DNA of 64,000 nucleotides from an uncultured Draconibacterium sp. (lineage in GTDB: Bacteria > Bacteroidota > Bacteroidia > Bacteroidales > Prolixibacteraceae), in assembly GCF_963677575.1 (NCBI RefSeq), contig NZ_OY782038.1, positions 5,167,001 to 5,231,000 of the forward strand, in the 5' to 3' direction. A program made the translations under genes and the position numbers. A model generated the notes under the pieces. The model had not been told where the DNA came from and did no database searches. It saw only the letters and a program-made list of their open reading frames with translations. The stretch's first letter is position 1; each line of letters opens with the position of its first letter. Below, in pieces: positions 8,086 through 16,568 of this stretch.

Positions 8086-8543
8086 TAGTTCACAAAAGTT
8101 TCAAGATGTTTGATGTATTCATCGGGCGAGAGTTTTTTGTAGCCCGTTTCGCCCAACACTTTGCCGTTTTCATCTAACACTACCACCAGCGGAAAGAAAC
8201 CTTTGTTGTTGTATTTCTCGGCCAGTTCTTTGTTGGCTTTCACCTGCTCGCTGTCGGGCTGATTTTTTTTCTTACGCGGAAAATCGGCTTTGTACAGCAC
8301 AAAATGCTCTGCCGAGTAGTTTTTAAATTCATCTGAACTCCAGATCTCGTTCTCCAGTTTCATACAAGGGGCACACCAATCCGATCCTGAAAATACCAGG
8401 ATGATGGGCTTGTCTTCTGCTTTTGCAGTTTGTAAGGATTGCTGAAAATCGGTTTGCCAGTTTTGACCAAACGCGATACCCGAAAAAATAAGGGTAAGTA
8501 GAAAAGTCAATGAGGCAGTTTTAAAAACGTTTTTTTTGCTCAT
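8085..8543 (-). CDS. Exported thioredoxin-family protein (CxxC)
   Basis: A 152-residue thioredoxin-fold protein with signal peptide (about 1-26, ending IAFG). The active site is WCAPC (Cys57, Cys60) after a FSGSD strand, and the cis-proline loop is in GFFPLVVV. It is first in a unit with ApbE, DUF4266 and DUF3570. Its probable job is a periplasmic disulphide reductase or isomerase, possibly acting on the C-terminal Cys pair of the DUF4266 lipoprotein; that partner assignment is inferred from the gene order only. No DsbD-like electron source is adjacent. Confidence 0.88.
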   Translation of the reverse strand: MSKKNVFKTASLTFLLTLIFSGIAFGQNWQTDFQQSLQTAKAEDKPIILVFSGSDWCAPCMKLENEIWSSDEFKNYSAEHFVLYKADFPRKKKNQPDSEQVKANKELAEKYNNKGFFPLVVVLDENGKVLGETGYKKLSPDEYIKHLETFVN

Positions 8544-8698
8544 TGTTCTATATTGTTAAGATTATCGAATCATATGGATTTTTCGATACATATAACTTAA
8601 TAGCGATCAAATTGTTTTGGCATATTGTAAATTTAACAGAATTTAAAGGTAAAATACCAGTGGATTAGTGTGGTGTTATGTATAAAATCCCGCTTCTT

Positions 8699-8761
8699 GA
8701 TTCCGAATTTATTTCGGAATCTGTTTCAAAAATAGAGATGCTGAATCCGTCAGCTGACGGA
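8699..8761. repeat. Double hairpin in the spacer upstream of the thioredoxin gene
   Basis: Two perfect inverted repeats lie close together: GATTCCGAA (8699-8707) with TTCGGAATC (8713-8721), and the palindrome TCCGTCAGCTGACGGA (8746-8761). They lie downstream of the 118-residue lipoprotein gene and upstream of the thioredoxin unit (both minus strand). Without a clean T-run I read it as a short palindromic repeat of the sort scattered in Bacteroidota genomes rather than a proven terminator. Confidence 0.5.
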
Positions 8762-8796
8762 CAGCATGACGGCTGGTTAAGCACTATTGACGGACA

Positions 8797-9153
8797 TTAG
8801 TCCTCTAAAGGGATGTTATTTTGATCGTTTACAACAAGGTGAAAACCCAGCTGCTCGGCTTTGTCTACATCTTTATCGTTAATTCGGATGACGATTAAAT
8901 TGCCGGTAGGACAGTAGCATGCCTCACAAAACGGACCGGAAGAATAATTAATTCTGTTTACAGAATAAACTTCAATGTTATTATCTTCAAGATAGGCTGT
9001 TACTGCATGTTTGTAGTCACCGGTGCCTTCGTAATATTCACCCCAGCCATTCATACAACCCGTTTCAACAATATCCATTTCAATACCTTTTTCGTCGTTG
9101 CAGGCAGCAATAACAATTAGGAGTAGCGAAAGAAAAAAGATAATACGCTTCAT
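8797..9153 (-). CDS. Small cysteine-containing lipoprotein of unknown function
   Basis: A 118-residue protein with lipobox VIAAC (Cys18). I do not recognise a family. The mature part holds a cysteine cluster CEACYCPTG in the middle plus one Cys in ETGCMNGW, followed by an alpha/beta-looking C-terminus (NLIVIRINDKDVDKAEQLGF). The cysteines could form disulphides or bind metal in the periplasm. It sits between the MscS gene (45 bases upstream) and the thioredoxin-ApbE unit, and may be co-transcribed with MscS. Confidence 0.72.
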   Translation of the reverse strand: MKRIIFFLSLLLIVIAACNDEKGIEMDIVETGCMNGWGEYYEGTGDYKHAVTAYLEDNNIEVYSVNRINYSSGPFCEACYCPTGNLIVIRINDKDVDKAEQLGFHLVVNDQNNIPLED

Positions 9154-9198
9154 AACAGCAGTTTGGTTAAAGATGGTTTTGTGGTATTAAAGGTTGCG

Positions 9199-10104
9199 TT
9201 ACTGTGCTTCTGTTACTTCTCCGGCTTTGTAAAATCGCGTAGTAGGATAAGCGAATTGAATATCAGTTTCTTTATTAAAAGCGGTTAGTACATCTTGCCA
9301 GATTATATTCTCCGAACCTCTTCGTTGCCGTGGATTGCACAGGTAGCGAATGGTTAAACGCACGCCAAAATCCATCACTTTGGTATATACAATTGGCGTG
9401 AGGTGCTTGTAATAGATCATATAATTTTTACTCGCTTCCTGAATTTCTTTTTGCGCTTTTACGTGAATGTCTTTTGAATAATCGTGAATGATAGTATCCA
9501 AAATATCTTTGGCTTTTTGCCAGTTGCTCTCAAAGGTGATATTCACTTTTATTTCGTTCCAGATGTATTCAAAACCGGTGCTGAAATTCGCCTGCGGTTC
9601 AAGAAAAACTTTTCCGTTTGGAAGATGAATAATTCGGCCTGTGCTTTGGTCGGCGTCTACCCAGTTCCCGATTTCGAGAATGGTAAACTGAAATGACCGG
9701 ATATCAATTACATCGCCAGTGTGCGGGCCAACTTGAACGCGGTCGCCAACATGAAAAGGTTTGCGTACCAAAATAAAAAACCAGCCTGCCAGGTTGGTGA
9801 GCGGGTCTTTTAATGCAATGGCAATACCAGCGGTAAATAAACCCAGAAAAGTTCCAAATTCTTCGAAGGCATGAATCCAAACCGCACTGATCAAAATTAA
9901 TCCCGTAAAAGGAATGATAAACGAGAGGGAGCGTTTCCACGAGTAGCGGATTTTTACGTTTTGCGTTTGCCGCCAAACAATGCGCAGTATCAACAGGCGG
10001 ATGATCGAAAGAAAGATCAGGATTAAGATCGAGATAATTATTTTGTGCTGGGTAGTGGCACTCAATCCTGTTTGGTCGGTAATAAATTCGTTTATCTCCC
10101 TCAT
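9199..10104 (-). CDS. MscS-family mechanosensitive ion channel
   Basis: A 301-residue inner-membrane protein with three transmembrane helices in the first about 115 residues, the third being the pore-lining Gly/Ala-rich helix (GLFTAGIAIALKDPLTNLAGW), followed by the MscS beta domain (RKPFHVGDRVQVG and IHLPNGKV) and a C-terminal alpha/beta vestibule. It releases osmolytes during hypo-osmotic shock. It is close to the classical MscS length (286). The start is the first ATG after the upstream spacer. Confidence 0.9.
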   Translation of the reverse strand: MREINEFITDQTGLSATTQHKIIISILILIFLSIIRLLILRIVWRQTQNVKIRYSWKRSLSFIIPFTGLILISAVWIHAFEEFGTFLGLFTAGIAIALKDPLTNLAGWFFILVRKPFHVGDRVQVGPHTGDVIDIRSFQFTILEIGNWVDADQSTGRIIHLPNGKVFLEPQANFSTGFEYIWNEIKVNITFESNWQKAKDILDTIIHDYSKDIHVKAQKEIQEASKNYMIYYKHLTPIVYTKVMDFGVRLTIRYLCNPRQRRGSENIIWQDVLTAFNKETDIQFAYPTTRFYKAGEVTEAQ

Positions 10105-10281
10105 TAAGATCCGGATTAGCGTTTAGCGGAAGTTACGAAATATTTTGTTTTGTTCAATTATCCTAATCGAATTGTCTGCAATAATAAAGGGAGCAGTATT
10201 GAATAACAAATCGAAAATTTTTCCCAATTAATCTATGGAGCTATTTATAAAAGCCAATGAAAATGTCAAGAAATCATTGTG

Positions 10282-10840
10282 TTTTGCCCTATCGGGCGGA
10301 TTTTACTCTTTGGCTTAGCCCAAACAGTAAACAGAAAACCCAAGGCTGCGTCCGCTTCACTCGGAAAATCTACGTGATACCGGCTAAAATTCCTGAAACT
10401 TCCCGATGCTTCGATCGGGACAGGCTGTCGTACCTCCTCAAACACCAGTAATTTTTTAACGCTGCAACCATTTGTTTTCCGGCTCACCGCCCGAGGTCGA
10501 AGCTTCGAAGTTGTTCTCTGTTAGTACTAACCTTGCATAAGTGGAACGGCCTCTTTTGGTCTTTGCCCGAAGTTGAAACGAGCAAACTGGAAAAATTACC
10601 TAAATGAAAGTATAACTGCTTTGCGAGTTACATCGAATACCTTTAAAATAAACAATAATAATGAGATGAAATAAAACTTTAGTGAGAGCGGGAAGCTCCG
10701 AGGGATCGAGGAGATCACCCGTCCGAATTTGGGTTTTATGAAAACGTAGGGTAAAGGCTAAAAGTAGCCTTGAGCTCGGAAATGCCTTCCTCGTATATCG
10801 TTTTTGTGTCAAGACAAAAATGATGGCCGCCGGCAGGCAG
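10282..10840 (+). repeat. Dispersed repeat family B, copy 1 (559 bp, with extra internal segments)
   Basis: The flanks match the 279-bp copy at 24045-24323. Shared parts include a TACTCTTTGG / CCAAAcAGTA hairpin near the start, AAAACCCAAGGCTGCG, GTCGTACCTCCTCAAACA, TTGTTTTCCGG, GGCCTCTTTTGG and the end ATGatGGCCGCCGGC. This copy has two extra pieces: a short TCCCGAT-N6-ATCGGGA hairpin insert near 10400-10430, and about 245 bases between about 10563 and 10808. Reading frames within it are not conserved in the other copy, so I do not call genes. The flanking 10105-10281 and 10841-10929 show nothing recognisable. Confidence 0.8.
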
Positions 10841-10929
10841 ATTTATGACAAACATTTCTATCAACCAGCAAAGAAATCATTCTTATTAAATCGGATCAAG
10901 ACATGAGAAAAGGTAGATAATAATTTATG

Positions 10930-13146
10930 CTACTCAATTGCCTTCTGTTCTTTCGAGTGAACGAACAAAATTGTTCCCAGATCATCGTAACCAGCAAAAG
11001 TGTTCTCTTTTTCGTGTTTTATCATTTCTTCGCGCAGCCCCACCAAAATTAAACCGGCATCTTTCGATGTTTTATTGATAATTGCCCGCGTAGAAATTTC
11101 ATCGGTACGTTGAATGATCTTGATATTTTTTTCGGTAATCGGCATCCTGCCCGACAATACCAGTTTTTTCATTTCTTGTTTTGATTGTTGCACTTCGTTT
11201 TCGTGACAAACCACAAAAATATCGATACTCGTCTTTTTCAAATCAGGGTGGCCCAGAATAATAAAACTAAGCAGGATCATCAGGTTGGCGTTTTCTGTGT
11301 CGAAAGAATTAATCCAGACGTGAATGCCATTTTGTATTTTCATCTTTTTGGGCGACGATGCCAACACACAAATATCAAAGTCGCCACTGTTTACCAGCGA
11401 AAAATTCTCGATTATTCTCCCCAGGTTATCAGGTTTTTCTTTGTCGTATTCAAAAATAACCATGTTGTTCTCCATACCCGCAACACCCGGAATTTGTATG
11501 GCTTGTGCAATTGCCGAAGTGTACGATGGCGAAATTATGGTATCAATGTACACATAGTTTTCTTCATCGGCTTCATCAAGCATTAGATTTAGCATGTCGT
11601 CTGCTTTTTCCACCGTTTTTGAGGAATAATAGCCTTCGATGAGGTACAGGAAAGTTCCAAATCCGTATTTGTACGAAATCCAGCTTAGCAATTGAAACGC
11701 ACGGTTATTATGAGTTGTCTTATCCGAAATACAAATGGCACTTGGGCGCCACTCGTTTTGTTTCACCATCTTTTTGCGCTTCTGTAAATGCACCTGCAGC
11801 TTCCGGTTTAGCTGAAAGAGCGAGTTGGCAAACAGTGATGCAAAATCTTTTCGGTGTTTGTGGTAGTGGTTAATATAAAGGTAAATCAATGTCATTGCGC
11901 CGGCAGACAGCAAGGCATAGGAGGTACTGATTTTAAACATTACCCAGATGGAAACCAAAAATCCAACCAGCGAAAGGTACCAGCGCGAGCGGAAAGTTGG
12001 GCGGTACGATGGAGAGGCTCCAAAATGATTCAGAAATGAGATGAGGCACAGCGAGCCGTATGTAACCATAAAAAACATAGAGATGATGGAGGCAACGGCA
12101 TTTACATCGCCCAGCGCCACAAAAACAAAGGCGATGGCCACCGTAACTATCGATGCATTTTGTGGCTCATTGTCGGCCGGATTTGCTTTCGATAACCAGC
12201 GGTTTATTCGTTTCGAAGGAAATGCATGATCGAGCGCCAGCGCCTGCAAAGTACGCGGAGCTACCATTACCGATCCAAGTGCCGATGAAATGGTCGATGC
12301 TGCCAAACCCAGTGGTACGATTACCGCGCCGGCGATGGCAATTTTTCCCATTATTAACTGGTGCTCCAGCAGATCGGCTGTTGATGCCGACATGGTCAAT
12401 TTATAAACAATAAAAATGTAAAGTATCATACCGGAAACCGTTGCCAATACCGTTCCCAAAGGAATGGATTTCGATGGGTTTTTTAAATCGCCCGAAAGTC
12501 CAACGCCGGCTGTCATTCCCGTAAAAGCCGGGAAAATAATTGCAAAGACAACAAAGAAATTCTCAAAATTCCGAAACTGATCTTTTGCAAAAGGCAGGCT
12601 TGCCGACTGCGAAAATTCTGTCGATCCGAGAAAGAACATAATGATGGAGACAAACAGAATGGCCACCACAAAATAAAGTGCTTTCACGCCCAAATTGGCA
12701 CCTTTTTTTATGATCAGAATAGCCAGACCGGCCATAACGGGTAAACTTATTACCTGCCTTGGTAGAAGAATATCGTATTTGTCAGCCAACAGATTGAAAA
12801 AGAATTCGAACGCCTCGGTGAATGCAATCACATAAAACGCCACACTAATGGCCTGCGAAAAGAAAAGTGCAATACCAATTGTGGCGCCAATATTCAACCC
12901 AAACGAGCGCGAAATAATAAAATATTCGCCGCCGCCTTCAACACGTTTATTGGTGGCAATTTCGGAAATGGCTAGTGCCGTTGGAATGGTTACCAGGTGG
13001 CCAAGGAAAATGATGAGGATAACACCCCAAAAGCCCAGCGTGCCCACTGCATAACCAAAGCGAAGAAATAAAATGGCACCTAAAATTGTTGAAATAGCGG
13101 TGAGAAATACCGGGGCCGTTCCAAATTTATTGCTCTGTGTAGTCAT
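10930..13146 (-). CDS. SLC12-type (Na-K-Cl cotransporter family) membrane carrier
   Basis: A 738-residue protein of the APC superfamily. The N-terminal half has about 12 transmembrane helices, starting with the diagnostic GTAPVFLTAISTILGAILFLRFGYAVG stretch (helix 1 unwound region) and a later FFVVFAIIFPAFTGMTAGVGLSGDLKNP-like segment typical of cation-chloride cotransporters. The C-terminal about 270 residues form a soluble alpha/beta domain ending in a universal-stress-like half (ILVGLREEM). Family members move chloride with K+ and/or Na+ or act as amino acid carriers; the substrate is not fixed by sequence. It is transcribed alone between repeat B and the SNase locus. Confidence 0.85.
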   Translation of the reverse strand: MTTQSNKFGTAPVFLTAISTILGAILFLRFGYAVGTLGFWGVILIIFLGHLVTIPTALAISEIATNKRVEGGGEYFIISRSFGLNIGATIGIALFFSQAISVAFYVIAFTEAFEFFFNLLADKYDILLPRQVISLPVMAGLAILIIKKGANLGVKALYFVVAILFVSIIMFFLGSTEFSQSASLPFAKDQFRNFENFFVVFAIIFPAFTGMTAGVGLSGDLKNPSKSIPLGTVLATVSGMILYIFIVYKLTMSASTADLLEHQLIMGKIAIAGAVIVPLGLAASTISSALGSVMVAPRTLQALALDHAFPSKRINRWLSKANPADNEPQNASIVTVAIAFVFVALGDVNAVASIISMFFMVTYGSLCLISFLNHFGASPSYRPTFRSRWYLSLVGFLVSIWVMFKISTSYALLSAGAMTLIYLYINHYHKHRKDFASLFANSLFQLNRKLQVHLQKRKKMVKQNEWRPSAICISDKTTHNNRAFQLLSWISYKYGFGTFLYLIEGYYSSKTVEKADDMLNLMLDEADEENYVYIDTIISPSYTSAIAQAIQIPGVAGMENNMVIFEYDKEKPDNLGRIIENFSLVNSGDFDICVLASSPKKMKIQNGIHVWINSFDTENANLMILLSFIILGHPDLKKTSIDIFVVCHENEVQQSKQEMKKLVLSGRMPITEKNIKIIQRTDEISTRAIINKTSKDAGLILVGLREEMIKHEKENTFAGYDDLGTILFVHSKEQKAIE

Positions 13147-13208
13147 AAATGTTAGTTACAAATCTGCGTTCAAAAGATAGAATGTTTTTTTGTTATTTAT
13201 GCTAAACT

Positions 13209-13357
13209 AATCCGCATTATTCATCACAAATAGCAAGATAGTTTAATGCGACGAAGTTTCGTACCCATTTTTGACATTCAAAAATGGACTCAACTAAGTC
13301 GGGATTAACCCGGAGAAATATGACTATTGCTAAAATCAAATGAATTATCCGGGTTAA
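13209..13357. repeat. Small terminal-inverted-repeat element left of the SNase gene
   Basis: The left end reads AATCCGCATTATTCAT (13209-13224) and the right end ATGAATTATCCGGGTTAA (13340-13357), which as reverse complement is TTAACCCGGATAATTCAT: imperfect inverted repeats bounding about 149 bp without coding potential. The same end motif bounds a second element at 13796-14023 on the other side of the SNase gene. Confidence 0.6.
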
Positions 13358-13358
13358 A

Positions 13359-13709
13359 TCAATATTTTGCATAAACGGCATAACCTTTTTCTACCAGTTC
13401 TTCGTTAAGTGATTGCTCGTTATCGTCCAGCCGGATAACTCCAATGTAGCGCCCAAACTTACCCACATCTTTATCGGTTTCAACAATCACTTCGTTGTCA
13501 TTGTTCGATATCCGTTCAATAACAAACGCTTTAGCTTTCATCCCATTTTTATACTCTTCCGAATCCTTTTTTACGTTATAGGTTTCGGGGGTGTTTATAC
13601 CGCGCAAACGAATACGCTGAAAAGTGGTGATTTTAAATCCGAGGTCGATAATCAGATCGATGGTGTCTCCATCAACCACGCGGTCAACTGTTGCTTTGTA
13701 TGTGTACAT
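13359..13709 (-). CDS. Staphylococcal nuclease-like (thermonuclease) protein
   Basis: A 116-residue SNase-fold protein without signal peptide, so apparently cytoplasmic. Motifs: VVDGDTIDL (metal and fold), RLRGINTPE with Arg36 and Glu42, and KFGRYIG with Arg87, which map onto the catalytic Arg35/Glu43/Arg87 of staphylococcal nuclease. MYTYKATV at 13709 is the usual start; an ATG at 13733 would add 8 residues. It would cleave single-stranded nucleic acid with Ca2+. The gene sits alone, with a terminal-inverted-repeat element on each side, so it may have been carried or disturbed by those elements. Confidence 0.85.
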   Translation of the reverse strand: MYTYKATVDRVVDGDTIDLIIDLGFKITTFQRIRLRGINTPETYNVKKDSEEYKNGMKAKAFVIERISNNDNEVIVETDKDVGKFGRYIGVIRLDDNEQSLNEELVEKGYAVYAKY

Positions 13710-13795
13710 ATTACTGTGTTTTGTTTCATTCAAGTTACGGATTTGGAAGTAAAAAAAATAGTTTCTTTAATAGTTATTTGGATTTGTGCTATTGT

Positions 13796-14023
13796 ATAAC
13801 CCGGATTATTCATGCCATTAGCTTTATGCAGATGCAAGGCGGCTGACTCCACCGACATAGTTACCTATTTCAAGGAGTTAGCAACGAAGCAGATGCGTGA
13901 CGATAATGGCAAACAATACCCAAATTGGGGCTATTACATTATAATTCTCCATATTGATTATCATGCTGACTTCCAATATTATGTGAGCCACCATTGAGAA
14001 TTGTGGTGAATAATTCGGGATAA
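13796..14023. repeat. Small terminal-inverted-repeat element right of the SNase gene
   Basis: The left end ATAACCCGGATTATTCAT (13796-13813) and right end TGAATAATTCGGGATAAG (reverse complement CTTATCCCGAATTATTCA) share CCCGrATTATTCA. The roughly 228-bp body contains a 61-codon open frame with no recognisable family, which I treat as chance. The element occupies most of the 13734-14065 gap between the SNase gene and the SLC13 carrier. Confidence 0.6.
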
Positions 14024-14065
14024 GTCGTTGTGTTGTACTAAATTCGGAAAACGAATTAAACTAAA

Positions 14066-15610
14066 ATGCCTAAATTAATACAATCGAAACCGTCGGGAGT
14101 ACGTAAGTGGGCTTTAATTCTGGCTCCGCTGATCAGTTTGCTGGTAATTCTTTTTGCCGATCTCGATCCACAGAACAGAAGCGTGACTTATTGTTTTGCC
14201 ATTGCCTTGCTAATGGCGATTTGGTGGATTACCGAAGCTATCCCTCTGGCAGTAACGGCCTTGCTTCCTGTAGCACTGTTTCCGTTGTTTGGCGTAGTTG
14301 ACGGCAAGACGATTTCGGCTATGTATTTTAACCACCTCATTTTCCTTTTTATTGGCGGATTTTTAATGGCTTTTGCCATGGAACGGTGGAACCTACACCG
14401 GAGAATAGCCTTGCGCATTTTGCTGGTTGTCGGAATCAGTCCGGGACGTATTCTGCTGGGGTTTATGCTGGCCACATCTTTCTTGTCGATGTGGATGTCG
14501 AACACTGCTACCGCCATGATGATGGTTCCTATCGCACTTTCAATAATTCTGAAACTGGAAGAAAGTCTGGGCGAAAAGAAAATGGGGACGTATTCGATCG
14601 GTTTACTTTTGGGAATCGCTTATTCAGCATCGATTGGTGGTGTTGCAACCCTGGTAGGCACGCCCCCAAATTTGTCATTTGCCCGGATTGTCAGCATCAT
14701 TTTTCCGGAAATGACAGAAATCTCGTTTGCCGACTGGTTTATTTTTGCACTCCCGGTAACTGTGCTTTTATTTGTGTTGGCCTGGCTTTTACTTTATGCG
14801 ATGTACAAACCTAAAAAGAGTTGGAAAAAAGTTCATATCAACCAGTTTCGTGAAGAGTATAACGCATTGGGAAAAGCAAAACCGGAGGAAAAGATCGTGC
14901 TGATCTTGTTCGTTATCCTGGCATTTTTATGGATATTCAGGTCGGGTTTTACTATTCAATCGCTGGAAATTCCCGGTTGGTCGAAGTTGTTTAAAAATCC
15001 ATCCTACATAAATGATGGTACAGTGGCCATTTTTATTGCGTTGTTGCTTTTTATTTTGCCATCGAAATCAGAAAAAGGAGAACGATTAATGAATTGGGAA
15101 ACGGCGCGAAAAATACCCTGGAATATTGTGCTTTTATTTGGTGGAGGTTTCGCACTGGCACAAGGATTTGTTGAATCGGGACTTTCGGTTTGGTTTGGCG
15201 AGCAAATGGCAGGACTTGCCAATGTACAGCCAATTCTACTTACTTTTGCTAATGTAACCATGATGTCGTTTTTAACCGAACTAACATCGAATACCGCCAC
15301 AACAGAAATGATTCTGCCTATTCTTTCAGGGCTTTCAACTACTATTGAAGTAAATCCTTTGTTGTTAATGATTCCGGCAACGTTGGCAGCATCTCTGGCT
15401 TTTATGTTACCGGTTGCTACACCTCCCAACGCCATTATTTTTGGCACCAACCGTATTCGGGTAAAAGACATGGTTAAAACCGGAATACTACTCAACCTCG
15501 CCGGAATTATTGTTGCTACATTGGTCATGTATTTCTGGGGCGTTTTGGTGTTTGATATCGATGTTGCTGTATTTCCTGATTGGGCGGCTGCAGCTGCAGG
15601 AACAGGATAA
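14066..15610 (+). CDS. SLC13/DASS-family sodium:anion (dicarboxylate) symporter
   Basis: A 514-residue inner-membrane carrier with about 11-12 helices. Both inverted-repeat substrate/sodium motifs are present: SNTATAMMMVP in the first half and TSNTATTEMILP in the second, with PPNLSFARI and PVATPPNAIIFG following. This is the DASS (divalent anion:Na+ symporter) pattern; usual substrates are C4-dicarboxylates, citrate or sulfate. It is monocistronic, facing the convergent phosphatase gene 8 bases away. Substrate choice is uncertain. Confidence 0.9.
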   Translation: MPKLIQSKPSGVRKWALILAPLISLLVILFADLDPQNRSVTYCFAIALLMAIWWITEAIPLAVTALLPVALFPLFGVVDGKTISAMYFNHLIFLFIGGFLMAFAMERWNLHRRIALRILLVVGISPGRILLGFMLATSFLSMWMSNTATAMMMVPIALSIILKLEESLGEKKMGTYSIGLLLGIAYSASIGGVATLVGTPPNLSFARIVSIIFPEMTEISFADWFIFALPVTVLLFVLAWLLLYAMYKPKKSWKKVHINQFREEYNALGKAKPEEKIVLILFVILAFLWIFRSGFTIQSLEIPGWSKLFKNPSYINDGTVAIFIALLLFILPSKSEKGERLMNWETARKIPWNIVLLFGGGFALAQGFVESGLSVWFGEQMAGLANVQPILLTFANVTMMSFLTELTSNTATTEMILPILSGLSTTIEVNPLLLMIPATLAASLAFMLPVATPPNAIIFGTNRIRVKDMVKTGILLNLAGIIVATLVMYFWGVLVFDIDVAVFPDWAAAAAGTG

Positions 15611-15618
15611 TTCGAACC

Positions 15619-16506
15619 TTAGCGAGCCAATATTGGATTATTCATGATCATCTCTGCAACCTGCTGATTTGAAGAATACAATACTCCCCGGTGATTCATA
15701 AATGAAGAATCACTTCGATTCAGGTCGAGCGTAGTGCCATCGAAACTACTTGCCGGTGCACCAATCTCGTCAAAGATACATGCCGTTGCTGCAAAATCCC
15801 AGAGGCTTCCACCGCCAGGTATTGGTTTCGGAAGTTTGAAATAACAACCCGGTGCCTGATCGAGTGTCCAAATGGCATTTAAAACTGCACCAGCTTTTTT
15901 TTGTAAATGCAATTTGTTGAAATTTAGCTCCTGTAACTTCTCCTCAAGTGCGAAAATAAATTCATCGAAAGGTTCGTATCTCAGGAAAGTGCGGTCCATG
16001 TGCAAGGTGAAGGTTCTTTTGTCATTCAGCTCCAAATCAGGTTGCCAGCTTTTATAGTTTTTAAAAGCTCCCTGGTCTTTTACAGCATAATACAGATTTT
16101 GCGTAACCGGATCGAAAACAACACCGATAAACGGCTCTCCCGATTTTGAAACCAATGCAATGGAAACGGCATAACCGGGCGTTTTTTCGGTAAATGCCAG
16201 TGTTCCGTCCATTGGGTCGATACACCAGAAATAGTCTTTCTCGAAACGGCTTTTATCGTCAACGCTTTCTTCGGTAAGCAAAGCCAGATCGTATCTTGAA
16301 ATTGAGGGTTCAAGTACTTCCAGAATTGTATTTTGCGCTTTTACATCTACTTCTGTAACCACCTGCGAAGCCAGGCTGTCGGCAGCTTTCTTATTGTTTA
16401 CCGCCACTTCTTTTGTAGAATATGCGCTGATTAAAGAACCTGCTTTTTTTGCAGCTTCAATGGCCGTTTCACAAAGTGTTTTTAAGTTGGTGCTTGTTAA
16501 TTGCAT
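15619..16506 (-). CDS. Inositol monophosphatase-family phosphatase
   Basis: A 295-residue Mg-dependent phosphatase. The metal site is complete: Glu80 (TEES), Asp97, Asp100 and Thr102 in IDPMDGT, and a C-terminal WDFAATA motif whose Asp binds the second metal. Family substrates include inositol phosphate, 3'-phosphoadenosine phosphate (CysQ) and fructose bisphosphate; I cannot tell which. The ATG at 16506 is chosen because upstream in-frame ATGs add an improbable Cys/Leu-rich leader. It is third in a unit after the [FeFe]-hydrogenase and a kinase-like gene, 62 bases after the kinase stop. Confidence 0.88.
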   Translation of the reverse strand: MQLTSTNLKTLCETAIEAAKKAGSLISAYSTKEVAVNNKKAADSLASQVVTEVDVKAQNTILEVLEPSISRYDLALLTEESVDDKSRFEKDYFWCIDPMDGTLAFTEKTPGYAVSIALVSKSGEPFIGVVFDPVTQNLYYAVKDQGAFKNYKSWQPDLELNDKRTFTLHMDRTFLRYEPFDEFIFALEEKLQELNFNKLHLQKKAGAVLNAIWTLDQAPGCYFKLPKPIPGGGSLWDFAATACIFDEIGAPASSFDGTTLDLNRSDSSFMNHRGVLYSSNQQVAEMIMNNPILAR

Positions 16507-16568
16507 AGTTTGTAATAATATTTGCTTCATTAAATGTGCCCTAAAGTTACACAAAGCAAACACAAAAC

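Noticed and set aside
10257..10487. Overlapping plus and minus frames in the first part of repeat B
   Set aside because: Neither frame is kept intact in the second copy at 24045, and both run through hairpin sequence.
10600..10812. 70-codon minus-strand frame inside repeat B copy 1
   Set aside because: It lies in the segment absent from the other repeat copy, has no recognisable domain and its composition looks like chance translation of structured repeat DNA.
13812..13997. 61-codon plus-strand frame between the SNase gene and the SLC13 carrier
   Set aside because: It starts inside the terminal inverted repeat of an element and has no domain resemblance or promoter.
15619..16506. Reading the IMPase-family gene as cysQ linked to sulfate assimilation
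   Set aside because: The reductase in the window is of the APS type, which does not release PAP, and the phosphatase lies in the hydrogenase unit, so a CysQ role is not supported.
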